From contig OZ020244.1 of the NCBI GenBank assembly GCA_963971285.1, positions 35,898,001 through 35,962,000 on the forward strand: a stretch of DNA of 64,000 bases. Reading direction: 5' to 3'. The translations under genes were made by a program, and so were the position numbers. This DNA comes from Astropecten irregularis. Lineage: Eukaryota > Echinodermata > Asteroidea > Paxillosida > Astropectinidae. Under the pieces are notes generated by a model. It did no database searches, was not told the DNA's origin, and was given only the letters and a program-made list of their open reading frames with translations. This document shows, in pieces, positions 33,216 through 44,857 of the stretch; position 1 is the first letter of the stretch; each line of letters starts with the position of its first letter.

Positions 33216-33624
33216 CAGGGTGTCCCAGAAAAAACGCAACACTGTGTCGGGAACCATTTTGTTAAAAATTAAACTGTTTATCACTTCAAGGTTCATATAT
33301 GTGATACAGCCATGTCTTGGCTATCACCATGTAGAATTTAAGCAAAATCGGGCTGAAATTGGCGAAAATATGACCAATTGAAAGAGTACTCCTTAAAAAC
33401 AAATTGCAAGGATAACACGTATAGTGGTCAATTCACACATACAATGTGTATGAAAGAACGATGAAAATCGGGTTTTGAGGTTGGGTAAATCAGTCTTAGT
33501 GTTTTTCACTCAATTCTAGTCCAATTTTGATCAAATTCTACATGTGAATCCTGAAGTAATTAACAGATTATTTTTCATACATTAGTTCTCTCCACAAGTG
33601 TTGCCTTTTTTGGAGGACACCCTG
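33216..33624. mobile_element. Family D mariner-like MITE
   Basis: CAGGGTGTCCCAGAAAAAAC to tggaggacaccctg. Flanks are not TA, so the edges may have decayed. Confidence 0.8.
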
Positions 33625-33870
33625 GTTCTGTGTTGAGAAAAATTTAAAATTTGGAACCGTCTGAGACACACCTCTCCTGCTGCATAAATGATCTTCCAGC
33701 AATAGTGGAGAATAGATGTATATACTCATGATCCTGATCTACACTAGTGATGATAGGGGACGGTGTGGTCATTATGTAACATACCAAGGAGTGGGCGGAG
33801 TACATTGCTAGCCACGCCCCTGCCAAGGTTAATTTGAACAGGTCAAGACTTGGTTGGTGCAGATTTTTAA

Positions 33871-34228
33871 AGGTAGTATCATACTTCGGTAAGAAACCAA
33901 AACAGAAATGGTCACAGATTTACATATAACTTACAGGGTATGAAGATAGTGGTGGTAGAAACATACCGATAAAATTGTTCCGCCTGAAATGGTGTATTTA
34001 TCCAGAAATTAGTCAAACAACCACCAAAAATCTTTTTGATCTTTCAAAAGATCAACAATAAAAGAGAAAAGACTTATGAAATACTGTGGCCGTTTTTCAC
34101 TGTTTTCTCAAAAAGTGGGCACCGTATGGGACTGACATTTTCACAGATGACTGTTGCTGTCATCTGTCTTGATATTTTTGCCCATGAATCTGTATTTCTT
34201 TGATAAAAACCAAAGTATGATACTACCT
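33871..34228 (+). mobile_element. Family A MITE, complete
   Basis: TTAA-AGGTAGTATCATACTTCGG to CCAAAGTATGATACTACCT-TTAA. Confidence 0.88.
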
Positions 34229-34389
34229 TTTAAGGAGCCCTCCGATTGAGAAGTACACATGAATGACTGGAAGGAATAATGTCAAATGCATTGACAAGTC
34301 CTCAGTGTTAACAGCATTGGAGTCTAGTGGAGTCAGCCCCTGCACAAACAGCTTATTTCAATCAAGTTATTTTTTCTAAAAGGTTTATT

Positions 34390-34525
34390 TATGCCTTGCT
34401 CCATTTCCAGACCATCAGGAAAACTCACCGTTCAACTTACAATGATATTGAAAGTGAAAATGCTACGATCATGTTCTCCAAATCTCCATTTACAATACAT
34501 TATAAATGGGCCTATCAAACTACAT
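34390..34525 (+). repeat. Repeat shared with 49870-50010
   Basis: ttccagaccatcaggaaaac and gatcatgttctccaaatct recur at the second site. Element type unknown. Confidence 0.6.
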
Positions 34526-34531
34526 AAATCC

Positions 34532-35160
34532 GAACACAAGTTTTAGAGGGGCGCCTTCTTTTGATTAAAGGGATGGTACAGAATTGGTAAGACAAAATAC
34601 ACTTCAAGATCACAGATTCACATTAAACTTATACAGTATAATGGTGATGATAGGAGAAAACATCCCATGAAATGTTTTTGTCTGAAATGCGGTATTCGCT
34701 GGGAAACAAATGAAACTATTTTCCGATTGGAATAAATCGCTTCCAAGCGTTTTATTAATTTGTTGAAATGTGTAAACGGGTTTTCACTATTTTCTCGTGA
34801 CCCAGATGGCTGATTGACCTCAAACTTCTACGGGTTTGTCAGTTAAGGTATATGATGGATTACATAATGTTCTTTCACTGTCAGCAACGGTTTTGTCGGA
34901 AAAACCAGTTCTGTACCATCCCTTTAAACAAGAAAATGTGGTGGTGTACTACAACTTATATATTTCTGAAAGAAACATGAAATTGAAAGAATATATTCGG
35001 CATGGGCAACATGCCCCTGATTTCCCGCCACTGGTCTTTTGCTCATGATTAGCTTTTTGGCTTCCCAGATTTCAATAAAAGATGATTGGCGTTGTACAAC
35101 AGAATATACTGACACCAGTTTTTAATCAAAAGAGGGCGCCACACAAAAACCTGTGTTAGG
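34532..35160. mobile_element. Inverted-repeat element hosting a family I insertion
   Basis: Left arm gaacacaagttttagagg with cgccttcttttgatta is mirrored by taatcaaaagagggcgcc at 35123. Family I sits inside. Confidence 0.7.
34569..34923 (+). mobile_element. Family I MITE, complete
   Basis: AGGGATGGTACAGAATTGG to CAGTTCTGTACCATCCCT, with TTAA at 34565-34568 and 34924-34927. The first TTAA is part of the host arm. Confidence 0.9.
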
Positions 35161-35172
35161 AGTACTGTATAG

Positions 35173-35642
35173 GGGTGCACCCAAGTAAATAGTCCCAAAA
35201 TCTGTCCGCCGAGCTCATTAATAAAAGTTCAGCACTCAATATATTATAAATAACAGAGTTCTGAGAGCTATAAAAATGAGGGAATGAAGAAATATGGCAC
35301 TGGACTCTGGGCTTCCATTAATTTGTGACCATTTGTGATGCAATTGGGTGAGAAAGTGGGTCTATTTTAGCCGCTTTGCAAAGGGATGTTTTTTGAAAAT
35401 GGCTTCTTTGACTGGAGTGAACCATACCTTGTATTAGGGGTGGTCAGCTGAGAATGAGTATATCTCAAAAATTCAATGGTAAACCCACCATAAAATGAAA
35501 AGAAAATGAAAGGTGACATGTTCATCATCACTTTTCTGTGCAACTTGAACAGCTGTGAGAGTTCTGTATATTTTTAAATGATTTTTGAAGTATAAGGATT
35601 TATCACTGTTGTCCATGGGAGTTTATTTACTTGGGTGCAACC
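35173..35642 (-). mobile_element. Family J element, complete
   Basis: Ends ggggtgcacccaagtaaata / tatttacttgggtgcaacc-type inverted repeats; body inverted relative to 22859-23342. Confidence 0.85.
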
Positions 35643-35941
35643 ATAGTATACAGCACTGCAAACACAGGTTGTATGACATCAATATTTATATCGAATAAAT
35701 TGATTGAAGAAAAATCATTCCGTTGTGAAAAGGTTGGTGGCCTTGTCTCTTGATTTATGATTTGAAAATAATTATAAAGAGAATAAAATAAAAACATTTT
35801 ATATTATTGAACACCAGAGGCTCAGTTTGTTGATTATTTTATGAAATGTGTTGATTTTGAAGCAGTATACAGGCCCATTTTACTTGGGGTCATGACTTTA
35901 CTACCAAAAGAAGTAAGTCTTAAGGCCAAAAATAATGATAA

Positions 35942-36460
35942 CTAGACATGTGGTTGTGTGAACAACCACTAGGTGTTCGGGGTCTTATTTCGTAGTGGAA
36001 CTGTGATGTGAACATAATTATGTTGGAACGTATGTGACCAATCGTCCCTCACAGATGTAATGTACATGTAATTTGTACAATGGGAATGAAACTGTTGTAC
36101 ACAAATGTTGTACATACTGTTCATATGTGTCACCTTTAAATAATTGCAATATTGCGTTGACTATAACTTCCGGTTCGTTCATCACAAAGAACTGAAAGTT
36201 AACAGAGGTCATTCAATGCGTACGATGTAAATATTTTCCAATTTTCATCAATGTACGTCTTGTAATTACCGAGTAAATGGCATTTGAAAAATTACGTATT
36301 TTTCCCTTTAAAAGAGCATAACTTCCGGTTAAATGACGTCGCAGATTTCAAATTTTGCAAACATGTCAAGATGCGCATAAGTGCTTCACACATACTAAAT
36401 TTGGCATAAATCCATTGTTTGCTTTCGGATAAGGTGTTCGGCTTGAACCCGAACACCTAA
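35942..36460 (-). mobile_element. Family H Helentron-like element, inverted copy
   Basis: Reads ctag, hairpin gtggttgtgtgaacaaccac, aggtgttcgggg, and at the far end cttgaacccgaacaccta, the mirror of 32054-32685. Confidence 0.72.
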
Positions 36461-36555
36461 TAAATAAATGTTCAAAATCCTCAGGAAAAATATTTCAACT
36501 TGAGGGCGCCCTATAATTGTCGGTCACCGGTGCAGAAGTCCGATATGCCAACTTA

Positions 36556-36788
36556 TGGCGTTTGCGAAACGGAGGCTCAGGCTCCGTGGCAGGCTCCAGC
36601 TCCATTTCCCATTGAATTCATTCTGAAATAACGGGTATCAAAATAGAGGCTTTTGGCTGCGGCTCTGAAGTAGATTCTCTAGTTTGAAAAGGAAAATGGA
36701 GCTTCAGCTTCAATGAAAAACCACAATTTATATTTTCAGCATATGGATGTCGGAGCCTGAGCTTGAGCCTCTGTTTCGTAACGCCCTT
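36556..36788. mobile_element. Family E MITE, cgaaacggaggct variant
   Basis: The core (taacgggtatcaaaatagag, ttttcagcatatggatg) is shared, but the ends read gcgaaacggaggctcagg / gagcctctgtttcgtaa. Confidence 0.78.
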
Positions 36789-36834
36789 AAAAGACTCTGG
36801 CTATATGTTTCTTCGTTGCTGACTTCCATTCAAG

Positions 36835-37002
36835 GTAGTATCATACTTTGGTAAGAAACCAAACTGACCTAAATGTTCACAGATTTACCTATTACTTTCA
36901 GGGTATGAAGATGGTGGTGGTAGAAACATACCGTTAACATTTTCCGCCTGAAATGCTGTATTTATCCATAAATTAGTAAAACAACGACCGAAAATCTTTT
37001 TT
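36835..37002 (+). repeat. Family A MITE, truncated
   Basis: Starts AGGTAGTATCATACTTTGG and stops at accgaaaatctttttt, where family M begins. Confidence 0.8.
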
Positions 37003-37009
37003 CGACCGA

Positions 37010-37947
37010 AGAGACTTTTGGAGAGACGGTCTTGAGTCAACAGTGCACGCGCAAACCATGATTGCGCAATATTATAATTGTGAGCATGCGCGCGTTGTAT
37101 TGCGCGTGCGTGCGCGTGCGCTGTTGACTTGAAGACCGGGGGCCGATTTCACGAAACTCGTCTTATTTTAGGATCGATCTTTTGACTTAGGACGAGTCCT
37201 GGCTGTAAGATCGATCTTAGCTATGACGCGTCCAATGATCGATTTCACCAAACGTGTCTTAGGCAAGATCAGTCTGTCATGCTGATAAATAAATTGTAAT
37301 ATATTGGACGAGGATGGCCTTTCCAAATACAACGGCTGTACCATGTTTACTTGATTCAATTGGAGCGAATGCGTGCAACAGTCGTTGTTTTATGCTTGCG
37401 GTGTGCGCGCGCAGCATGAATGAAGTAGGCCTACGTAAACTCAAGATGGCTGATTGGTTGTTATTCGGGCGAAAAGTTTTCGTCCGCTGAAATAAAATAT
37501 CTGCTAACACGTAACGTACTCACATGGGCGACGAGATCAAATTCATATGAAATAATCCCTGTCAAACAATAGACCATCCGCTACGTTTTCCTTGTCATTT
37601 TAAACTATCGAGTGGATTTCTCCGGTCACGGAATATTAACTCGCCAAGCCTAGGCCTACCTCCCCGCCCCCCGAGTCGCGATTACACAGCATGAAGCGTG
37701 AAGCGCCATTGGCATTGTTGCTATTCAGTGTTTAATATGTACGTGTTCGTGCAGATAAGACGACCCTCAGACCCGTCCTAAGTTAAGACGAGTTCAGCCG
37801 CGTTGCTGTGGAAGTTGAGATGCATTGAACGCGTCTTAACTTTGGTGAAATCGATCCTAGGACGCGTCCTGACATAGGACGAGTTACCCTTCCTAAGACG
37901 CGTCTTAGCGTTTCGTGAAATCGGCCGCTGTTCTCCAAAGTCTCCCA
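37010..37947. mobile_element. Family M element split by family G
   Basis: gagacttttggagagacgg to gacttgaagaccgg (37137) resumes at tgttctccaaagtctccc (37930-37947). The interior has gcgcgtgcgtgcgcgtgcgc. Confidence 0.75.
37138..37926. mobile_element. Long family G element inserted in family M
   Basis: Ends ggggccgatttcacgaaac / gtttcgtgaaatcggcc, subterminal cctaggacgcgtcctg-type palindromes, about 500 bp of interior without a recognisable protein. Confidence 0.8.
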
Positions 37948-38238
37948 TTTTGAGCAGTCTGCAGCTGCACGTGACCTTCGGCGTTTAAAGATTAAATATA
38001 AGGGCTTGACTCGTGTGTTAAGCAAAATGGAAAACGAATATTTGAAAAAAAAACTCCGCAACCATTACCGTATTAATTCAAGTTTTTTACCGATGCACAT
38101 CATAATCGCCGATCGATCTACCATGGAAAACAAGTCGATTACCCTGTAATCGAAATAACCTTCAGAGTACGGAGGCGTTTCAATACCTAATTTGCCACAC
38201 TGGTACTGATATCGGTAAGTCGTGTATACGGCTTTTAA

Positions 38239-38386
38239 AGGTAGTATCATACTTTGGTTTTTGTCAAAGAAATACAGATTCGTGGGCACAAAATCAAGAC
38301 CGATACAGTAACAGTCATCTGTGAAAAATGTCAGTCCCATACGGTGACCACTTTTTGAGAAAACCGTGAAAAACAGCCACTTTTAG
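38239..38386 (-). repeat. Family A MITE, truncated
   Basis: TTAA-AGGTAGTATCATACTTTGG, ends after gtgaaaaacagccac. Confidence 0.8.
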
Positions 38387-38646
38387 TTGTTTTTTTTTTT
38401 GCGGAACCTTTTTGAATTTATTCGCCGGAGGATTGTAATTTGTAAACATGTTGTGTACTGCTTTTCGTGGAACATTTTCTTTTCAAATGTCACAGCTTGG
38501 GAAATCCTGGGGGAAAAAAAACACGACCATCTTACCATTTGAATAATAGTTGTTGCTGTTCACACTTTTGAGAGAGCAAAATAATCGTACTCCCTTCAAG
38601 TTGTCAGAATATTACGGTAGTAAGTATATCCATGGAGCTATAAGTT

Positions 38647-39098
38647 TTACGGAGCTCCACGAGTGCCATTCCACTTATCCAGATAACCACATAATTTATC
38701 CCACCAAGTCGACTAATTAAGCCCTACAAGTCGACATATCGAGATTATTTATTCGTACAAGATGACTTAATGAAAACTAAGAAGTCGATATTTCCTGATA
38801 ATTTATCTCGCCAAGACGACTTACTGAAAGAAGGAAGTCGACTTGTCCTGATAGTTTACCTTGTAAAGACGTCTTAATAAAACTGAGGTTATTTATCACG
38901 AGTAAGACGACTTTGTAGATTCACTTCGTTCACTTGTCCAGATATATTATCAGTATAAGTCGACTTTCCATTTTCCCTAAAAGTCATCTTGTTGAGATAA
39001 TTATTGAGACAAGACGACTTTTACCACTCCAAAAGTCGACTTGGCGAGATAAATGTGGTTATCTGAATAAGTGGAATGGCACTCGTGGAGCTCCGTAA
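38647..39098. mobile_element. Family S palindromic element with AAGTCGACTT repeats
   Basis: Ends ttacggagctccacgagtgc / gcactcgtggagctccgtaa. Repeated aagtcgactt and aagacgactt units are spaced through it. Confidence 0.85.
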
Positions 39099-39519
39099 TT
39101 GTATACCTTCATGGTATATCTGTATTTAATATCTGTAGTACTTGGTGTATGACAGAAATTGTTGCGTATTCATTCTCGTTTGCTTTTCACGGTTGATATC
39201 CCCATTACAGCTACAAGCAATAATCATACATCGTAGCAGTGGGTGTCTATTTACTTTCAAAGAGAGACAGGATATAGGCCATATTGAAAATAAGTGACCG
39301 AACTAAATTTGTCTTCATTCAAAATTAGTGTCGGCTTTTAATTTTGGATATTTCGGAGCGAGAGAGGCAATCGTTACGTTTCCGGAATGGTAGCTGACAT
39401 GTATGCCGTGTTCAGCGACTCTAACGGGGGGGGGGGGATGAGGAAAGGAAACCGGTGCCAACTTGGCCTTGGTGCTACGAGGCTTTTGGTTTTTGGTTTT
39501 TGGTTGCTGTTGTTATTTT

Positions 39520-39590
39520 TTCACAACTTATATTTTCAGCATATGGACGGAGCTTGAGCTTGAGCCTCCGTTTCGTAAACGCCCTTTAAA
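39520..39590 (+). repeat. Family E right-end fragment
   Basis: ttttcagcatatggacgg and gagcctccgtttcgtaaac; the following 40 bases match those after 36788. Confidence 0.7.
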
Positions 39591-39629
39591 GACTCTGGCT
39601 ATGTTTCTTCGTTGCCGGACTTCCATTAA

Positions 39630-39707
39630 AGGTAGTATCATACTTTGGTAAGAGACCAAAACAGAAATGTTCACATATTTACGTATAACTTAAAGGGTAT
39701 GAAGACT
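39630..39707 (+). repeat. Family A left-end fragment
   Basis: AGGTAGTATCATACTTTGG to aagggtatgaag, then fused to family S sequence. Confidence 0.8.
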
Positions 39708-40385
39708 TACTGAAAGAAGGAAGTCGACATGTCCTGATAGTTTACCTTGTAAAGACGTCTTAATAAAACTGAGGTTATTTATCACGAGTAAGACGACTTT
39801 GTAGATTCACTTCGTTGACTTGGCCAGATAAATTATCAGGATAATATGACTTTTCGTTTTCGCTAAAAGTCATCTTGTTGAGATAATAATTAGTGAGACA
39901 AGACGACTTTTACCATTCCAAAAGTCGACTTGGCCAGATAAATTATGTGGTTATCTGAATAAGTGGAATGGCACTCGTGGAGCTCCGTAATTTTATACCT
40001 TCATGGTATATGTGTATTATCTGTAGTACTTGGTGTATTACAGAAATTGTTGCGTATTCATTCTCGTTTGCTTTTCGTGTTATATCCCCATTACAGCTAC
40101 ATGCAATATCGTACATCGTATAGCAGTGGGTGTCTATTTACTTTCAAAGAGAGACAGGATATATAGGCCTATATATTGAAAATAAGTGACCGAACTAAAT
40201 TTGGCTTCATTCAAAATTAGTGTCGGCTTTTGATTTTGAATATTTCGGAGTGAGAGAGGCAATCGTTACGTTTCCGGAATGGTAGCGACATGTTGGGCCT
40301 ATGCCGTGTTCAGCGACTCTAACGGGGGAACTACAGGAACGGCAAACCGGTGCCAACTTGGCCTTGGTGCTAGGAGGCTTTTGTT
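39703..40385 (+). repeat. Duplicated segment (second copy of 38818-39486)
   Basis: From gacttactgaaagaaggaag to ccttggtgctaggaggct it follows the first copy closely, including the right half of family S and about 390 bp of flank. Confidence 0.85.
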
Positions 40386-40597
40386 CCGTGAGCGGACAAG
40401 TTGCGGTCATGCAGTGTTGTTATTAATAAGGTTTTTCATTTCGAGCTGTTCACCTAACCTTTTCGTAGTTATTATCTCTCGCAGAGAAGACGAAAATACA
40501 AGTCACATTCATAATTTTATACAACACTGTAACTGCTGCATCATTATAGGTAGTGTACAGTACATGGACTTTTATTTTATTGAAAGTAATAATTTAA

Positions 40598-40857
40598 GAA
40601 ATGCATATTCATGGGCAAAAATATCAAGGAAGATACAGCAAAACGTCCACAGCATTCTTTTTTATCTTTAAAAGATCAACATTGTTTTTTGGTCATTGGA
40701 TTTACTCTTTTCTGGATAAATACGGCATTTCAGACATAAACAATGTAACATGCATGTTTAACGGTATGTTTCTACCATCACCATCTTTATACCGTGTAAG
40801 TTATAGGTAAATCTGTGGAGATTTCTGTTGCGGTATAATGCTACCAAAGTATGATTT
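40598..40857 (-). repeat. Family A MITE, truncated and diverged
   Basis: ttcatgggcaaaaatatcaa through ctaccaaagtatgattt; left end missing. Confidence 0.75.
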
Positions 40858-40859
40858 CA

Positions 40860-41430
40860 TGTTCCCCTCCCTTTCTCTCTCCCCCCCCCCCCCCCCCTCC
40901 TGGACTCTCTCAATCGAAAATCTTTTTCGACCAAAACAATGTGCTACAATGTATATAACAACTCGTGTGACTTGTTTGTTTGGGTGTTGGGGGTGTTTGT
41001 TTTTGTTTTTTGGTTGTTGTTGATGTTGTTGTTTTTTTCTGAGTTTTTTTTTTTTAATAGTGGTCCCATTATTAAGTCACCATTTTGCCTTATTTTGTCG
41101 TCTTGATTCTATACCGTTTTTTATTGCCAATGAATCTCTAAACGTCGTCTTGTTTTGAATATTCACTTGCCATTTCGACAGCCTTTTCCACAATCTCCCT
41201 TCACTTATTGATCATTTATGTTTAGTGCTTTCGTTTGACTCTATTATACTCCAAGTCATCGATTATTTCATGTCCACGTCAACACCTTATGCAGTGTGTA
41301 TTTTCCCCATGGGCGTAGATCTAGGGGGTTGCAACCCCCCCCCCCCCCAGGTTTTCACTGTTTATATATATAAAAAATGATTTTGTGCACAAACGTATAT
41401 TGAAGTACGACCCAGCTACACGATCAACCC
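40860..41430. other. Intergenic, low-complexity tracts
   Basis: Poly-C runs near 40880 and 41335 and a GTT/T-rich stretch at 40980-41060. No gene seen. Confidence 0.5.
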
Positions 41431-41434
41431 CCCA

Positions 41435-41675
41435 GGGGCCAATTTCATAAAACTGTTAAGCACAAAAATTTGCTTAGCACAAAAATGTCTCGACCAATAA
41501 AACAAACCACCATTGAAAATTCCATTTGATATTCATGGTCAGCAAACAACAGCCAAAGAACAATCACAAGTGATACACAACACGTGGACATTTGGTTGTT
41601 AACCCTGTTTTGATTAAGACAGAATTGTCATGCTTAGCAAATGTTTGTGCTTAACAGTTTTATGAAATTGGCCCC
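41435..41675. mobile_element. Family F palindromic MITE, complete
   Basis: GGGGCCAATTTCATAAAACT to AGTTTTATGAAATTGGCCCC, nearly perfect inverted ends. Confidence 0.9.
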
Positions 41676-41991
41676 TGGTTTGAGGACGTGTCTACACTAC
41701 TGATTTCCCCCCTAAATGGCAGATCACATCTCGCCTTGCGTAAATAGTGACCTGGACCTTGGGTTATACAGCCAATCAAGACGCGTATAGACGCGTCGGG
41801 GATCGGGCGCGCCGGCGACTCTGATCTCTGATGCAGATCGACTCATTTTGCGTCGACCAGTTTTAACTCCAAAATTCGTTTGGATGGCTGTACAAAATAA
41901 CTGAAGCTGGGCACCAAATTTCCGTCTTAAAGCAGCATCAAGACTTGTGTTGAACTCATTTTTTGACATTGTGTATATTGTCACTTGTAAA

Positions 41992-42336
41992 ATGATGGCA
42001 GATATTAAAACCATGTTGCGATATTTGGCCGCACTAGCTGTTATAAACGCAGTCATTTACGTGCACATCGCCGAAGTTCATTCTTCAGTCTATAATGATA
42101 GACCCCGTAGGATGTGTGGCTATGTGGGTTACATGTTACAGACCCAAAGCTTCAGTCAATCCATCGTGAAGACACAGAGAGATTGTTTTAATCTTTGTCT
42201 TCGCGATGCCCTCTGCAAGTCGACCAACTACTTTAGGAAGGAGCGTCGTTGCGCCTTGTATAACGTGTCGCACCTGGACAACGGCCAGAAGCTCACGGTG
42301 GGACCGGAAAGTTTCTACGCTTACAGCGAATTGGAG
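41992..42336 (+). CDS. PAN-FReD gene exon 1 (signal peptide and PAN domain)
   Basis: Coding exon ending at donor gtgaga, phase 0. It holds the signal peptide and the whole PAN/apple-like module. The 5' UTR and promoter are not defined, though an AGCCAATCA CCAAT-like box lies near 41771. Confidence 0.85.
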
Positions 42337-44634
42337 GTGAGAATATAGGATTTGAAATGCCCAGAAAAACATTATAATGAGTAAGCTAAGGAAAATGAAG
42401 CGTTTCATTTTACCTGTAATGAATAACATCAAAATTACCCTTTTCCCGTGCATTCATAGGCCTAAACCAATTGCACCAAAGACGGAGGAACTTCGACTAG
42501 TAGTAGGCCTACAAGGCAAAAATATTTAATAATTTTTATAATCATTAAAATGGGATAAGAACTTTCATGCTGCATCGCTCGACATGCAGTTTGAGAAAAC
42601 CAAATGCAGAATGGAGAAAAAAAAAACCAAGAAAATCCTTTTTTCACAGCGTAAAACTCATTATATGATATATATTTTTCACTTAACGAGACGTTTTCGT
42701 GCCCAGCATTTTTCATCCTTTTCGGAGTGGATGCTCCTTGTTAAAGGTAGTATCATACTTTGGTAAAACACCAAAACATAAATGTTCACAGATTTACATA
42801 ACTTACAGGTTGTAAAGATGGTGGTGGTAGAAACATACTGTTCAAATTTTTCCGCCTGAAATGGTGTAAATTAGTAAAACAACGACCGAAAAATCTTTTT
42901 GATCCTTTAAAAGATCAAAAATAAAAGAGAAAAGACATAAGAAATACCGTGGCCGTTTTTCACTGTTTTCTCAAAAAGTTGGCACCGTATGGGACTGAAA
43001 TTTTCACAGATGGCTGTTATTGTGTTTCCCTTGATATTTTTTCCCATGAATCTGTATTTCTTGGACAAAAACCAATGTATGATACTACCTTTAAACTAAA
43101 ACAAAATGTTGGAGTCTGGAATTAAAAACCAAAGGGCGATTCTTTGTAATTTATACATTTTTATTTTGTATTTGTTCTCGATCGGCTTTCATCAATGTGT
43201 TTCGTTCTTGTATCCATCAACTGATCTGGGATTTTTCTCTCTTATATAAACCCAAACAGCCTGACTGTAAAGATGCTACTGAGACCGAGGTTGCGTGCTT
43301 AGTGGACAGATGTACCTTGACTGACAACACACCAAGGTATATACCTTTTAATGTTTTGTCTATTTGGCATTTAAGCGATACCAATACCGGCTTGCAAATT
43401 AGTCCTTCAGTAATACTTCTGCTCAGTAGTCATCCCAATATCAATGAATTTATGGGTGCATTCGTTTAGCTATCACGGGTCAGCCCTTAGTGGGAATGGT
43501 CGTGCTATACTGCACAAAACAAGCGAGAGAATGGGACGAAGTTGACTGGTGTCGACCCGGGGGAGCTAAGCGAATGCACCCTATGGAACACACTGTATGT
43601 CAGTATCACTAGACTATAGTCCCAGGTCCCAACTTTACTATACTGTAACCACAGGACAGAGAGCAAGCATTATAGTGATGAATACGTTAATTTCTCCCAG
43701 TCTTATTAGTCACTATATTATATCATATTGCAACTAACTTAAGAGGTCCTTGAAAAATACCACCATATGCCAAGACCCATGCCCTACAATTCATTTTACA
43801 CCACTCAACTGATCTCACATGAAGACATATTATGGCACATTTTAATCCCAATCTGGGGGTTAACTTAAAAAGAACTTGCTCCAAGTTCTCCGGAATAATC
43901 GGTGCATATCGATTGCATAATAAATTAGTTATGTCAACGTTTGTTTTGTCTTTATTATGATTCACAGAAATTGCAAGATGCTCTTTGATGGTGGTTGCTC
44001 AGTCAACGGCGTCTACACCATCTACCCGCAGGAGCTCGTCGGACAGGGCATCCAGGTCTACTGTGAGATGGACGCTGGTCACGGTGAAGAGGGCGGCTGG
44101 ATAGTGTTCCAGCGTCGACTAGATGGCAGTGTGGACTTCTACCGCGCTTGGGAAGAGTACCGGTCCGGATTTGGCAATATGTGCGGTGAGTTCTGGCTGG
44201 GTAATGATAACCTGGTAACACTGACATCAGAGGGAAATTGGGAACTACGTGTTGATTTGGAGGACTGGGAGGGCAACACTGCACAGTCACAGTTTGGTAG
44301 TTTTCGAATAGTTGGGGATTTATACAATCTAAATATTGGCCCGTGCGTAATTGACAGTTGCTCTGCTGGAGATTCAATGTCAAACCTCAATGGGTTGCCC
44401 TTCACGACAAAGGATATTGATAATGATAGAAGGACGAGCAGCAACTGTGCACAAGAACGCAAAGGTGCATGGTGGTTTAGAAACTGTGGCCGCTCTCATT
44501 TGAATGGTCCGTTTCTCCGGGATGATAATGGCACAGTTGCTACCCGTGGCATTACGTGGTATGATTGGAAAAGCTCGGGATATTCCATGAAAAAATGCAC
44601 CATGAAAATACGTGAATTTATCGTATCGGGTTAA
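41992..44634 (+). CDS. Secreted PAN/apple plus fibrinogen-related domain protein (complete, three exons)
   Basis: Exons 41992-42336, 43260-43336 and 43968-44634 join in frame (phases 0 and 2) into 362 residues. ATG 41992 is chosen because it precedes a signal-peptide-like stretch (LRYLAALAVINAVIYVHIA). In-frame ATGs at 41947, 41995 and 42013 are alternatives; 41947 would bury the hydrophobic segment. Next come a PAN/apple-like domain with paired cysteines (CFNLCLRDALCKSTNYF, CALYN), a short linker with three cysteines, and a full fibrinogen C-terminal domain. Visible FReD motifs are GGWIVFQRRLDGSVDFYRAW, FWLGNDN, the Ca-site-like DIDND, and the ending NCGRSHLNG with KCTMKIR. Family members such as ficolins and tachylectins bind acetylated glycans or work in adhesion and innate recognition. 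The ligand here cannot be told from sequence. Confidence 0.92.
42745..43090 (+). mobile_element. Family A MITE in PAN-FReD intron 1
   Basis: TTAA on both sides; AGGTAGTATCATACTTTGG to CCAATGTATGATACTACCT. Confidence 0.87.
43260..43336 (+). CDS. PAN-FReD gene exon 2 (Cys linker)
   Basis: Acceptor acccaaacag and donor gtatat bound 77 bases, phase 0 to 2. It encodes PDCKDATETEVACLVDRCTL and a short tail. The three cysteines may form interchain or linker disulfides. Confidence 0.85.
43453..43582. mobile_element. Family U short palindromic MITE in PAN-FReD intron 2
   Basis: gggtgcattcgtttagct / agctaagcgaatgcaccc inverted ends, about 130 bp. Confidence 0.75.
43968..44634 (+). CDS. PAN-FReD gene exon 3 (fibrinogen C-terminal domain)
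   Basis: Acceptor tgattcacag, phase 2 in; runs to TAA at 44632-44634. One exon carries the complete FReD from NCKMLFDGGCSVNGVYTIYP to the KCTMKIREF end. Its length and motif order are normal for the family. Confidence 0.95.
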
Positions 44635-44857
44635 AAAGAAATCAGAATTTGGCGTGAACTTCTGCACGATTGCTTATCTCAAAGCATTTGTTTTCAAAGC
44701 ATTTTCAAAACAGTTTTCTCGGTCAATGCTAGCCTTATATGTATACATTGTGTTTTTAAAAACGGAATTTCATAAACCTTACTCCGGATTTAGACATTAT
44801 AGCCACAGCACAATCATGCATCGAACGTGTACATCCAACATTATTTTTGAAATTCCA

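Noticed and set aside
40279-40671. 130-residue ORF
   Set aside because: It runs across duplicated flank and family A sequence and has no protein motif.
44003-44462. Long minus-strand ORFs opposite the fibrinogen exon
   Set aside because: They are shadows of the strongly supported FReD coding exon.
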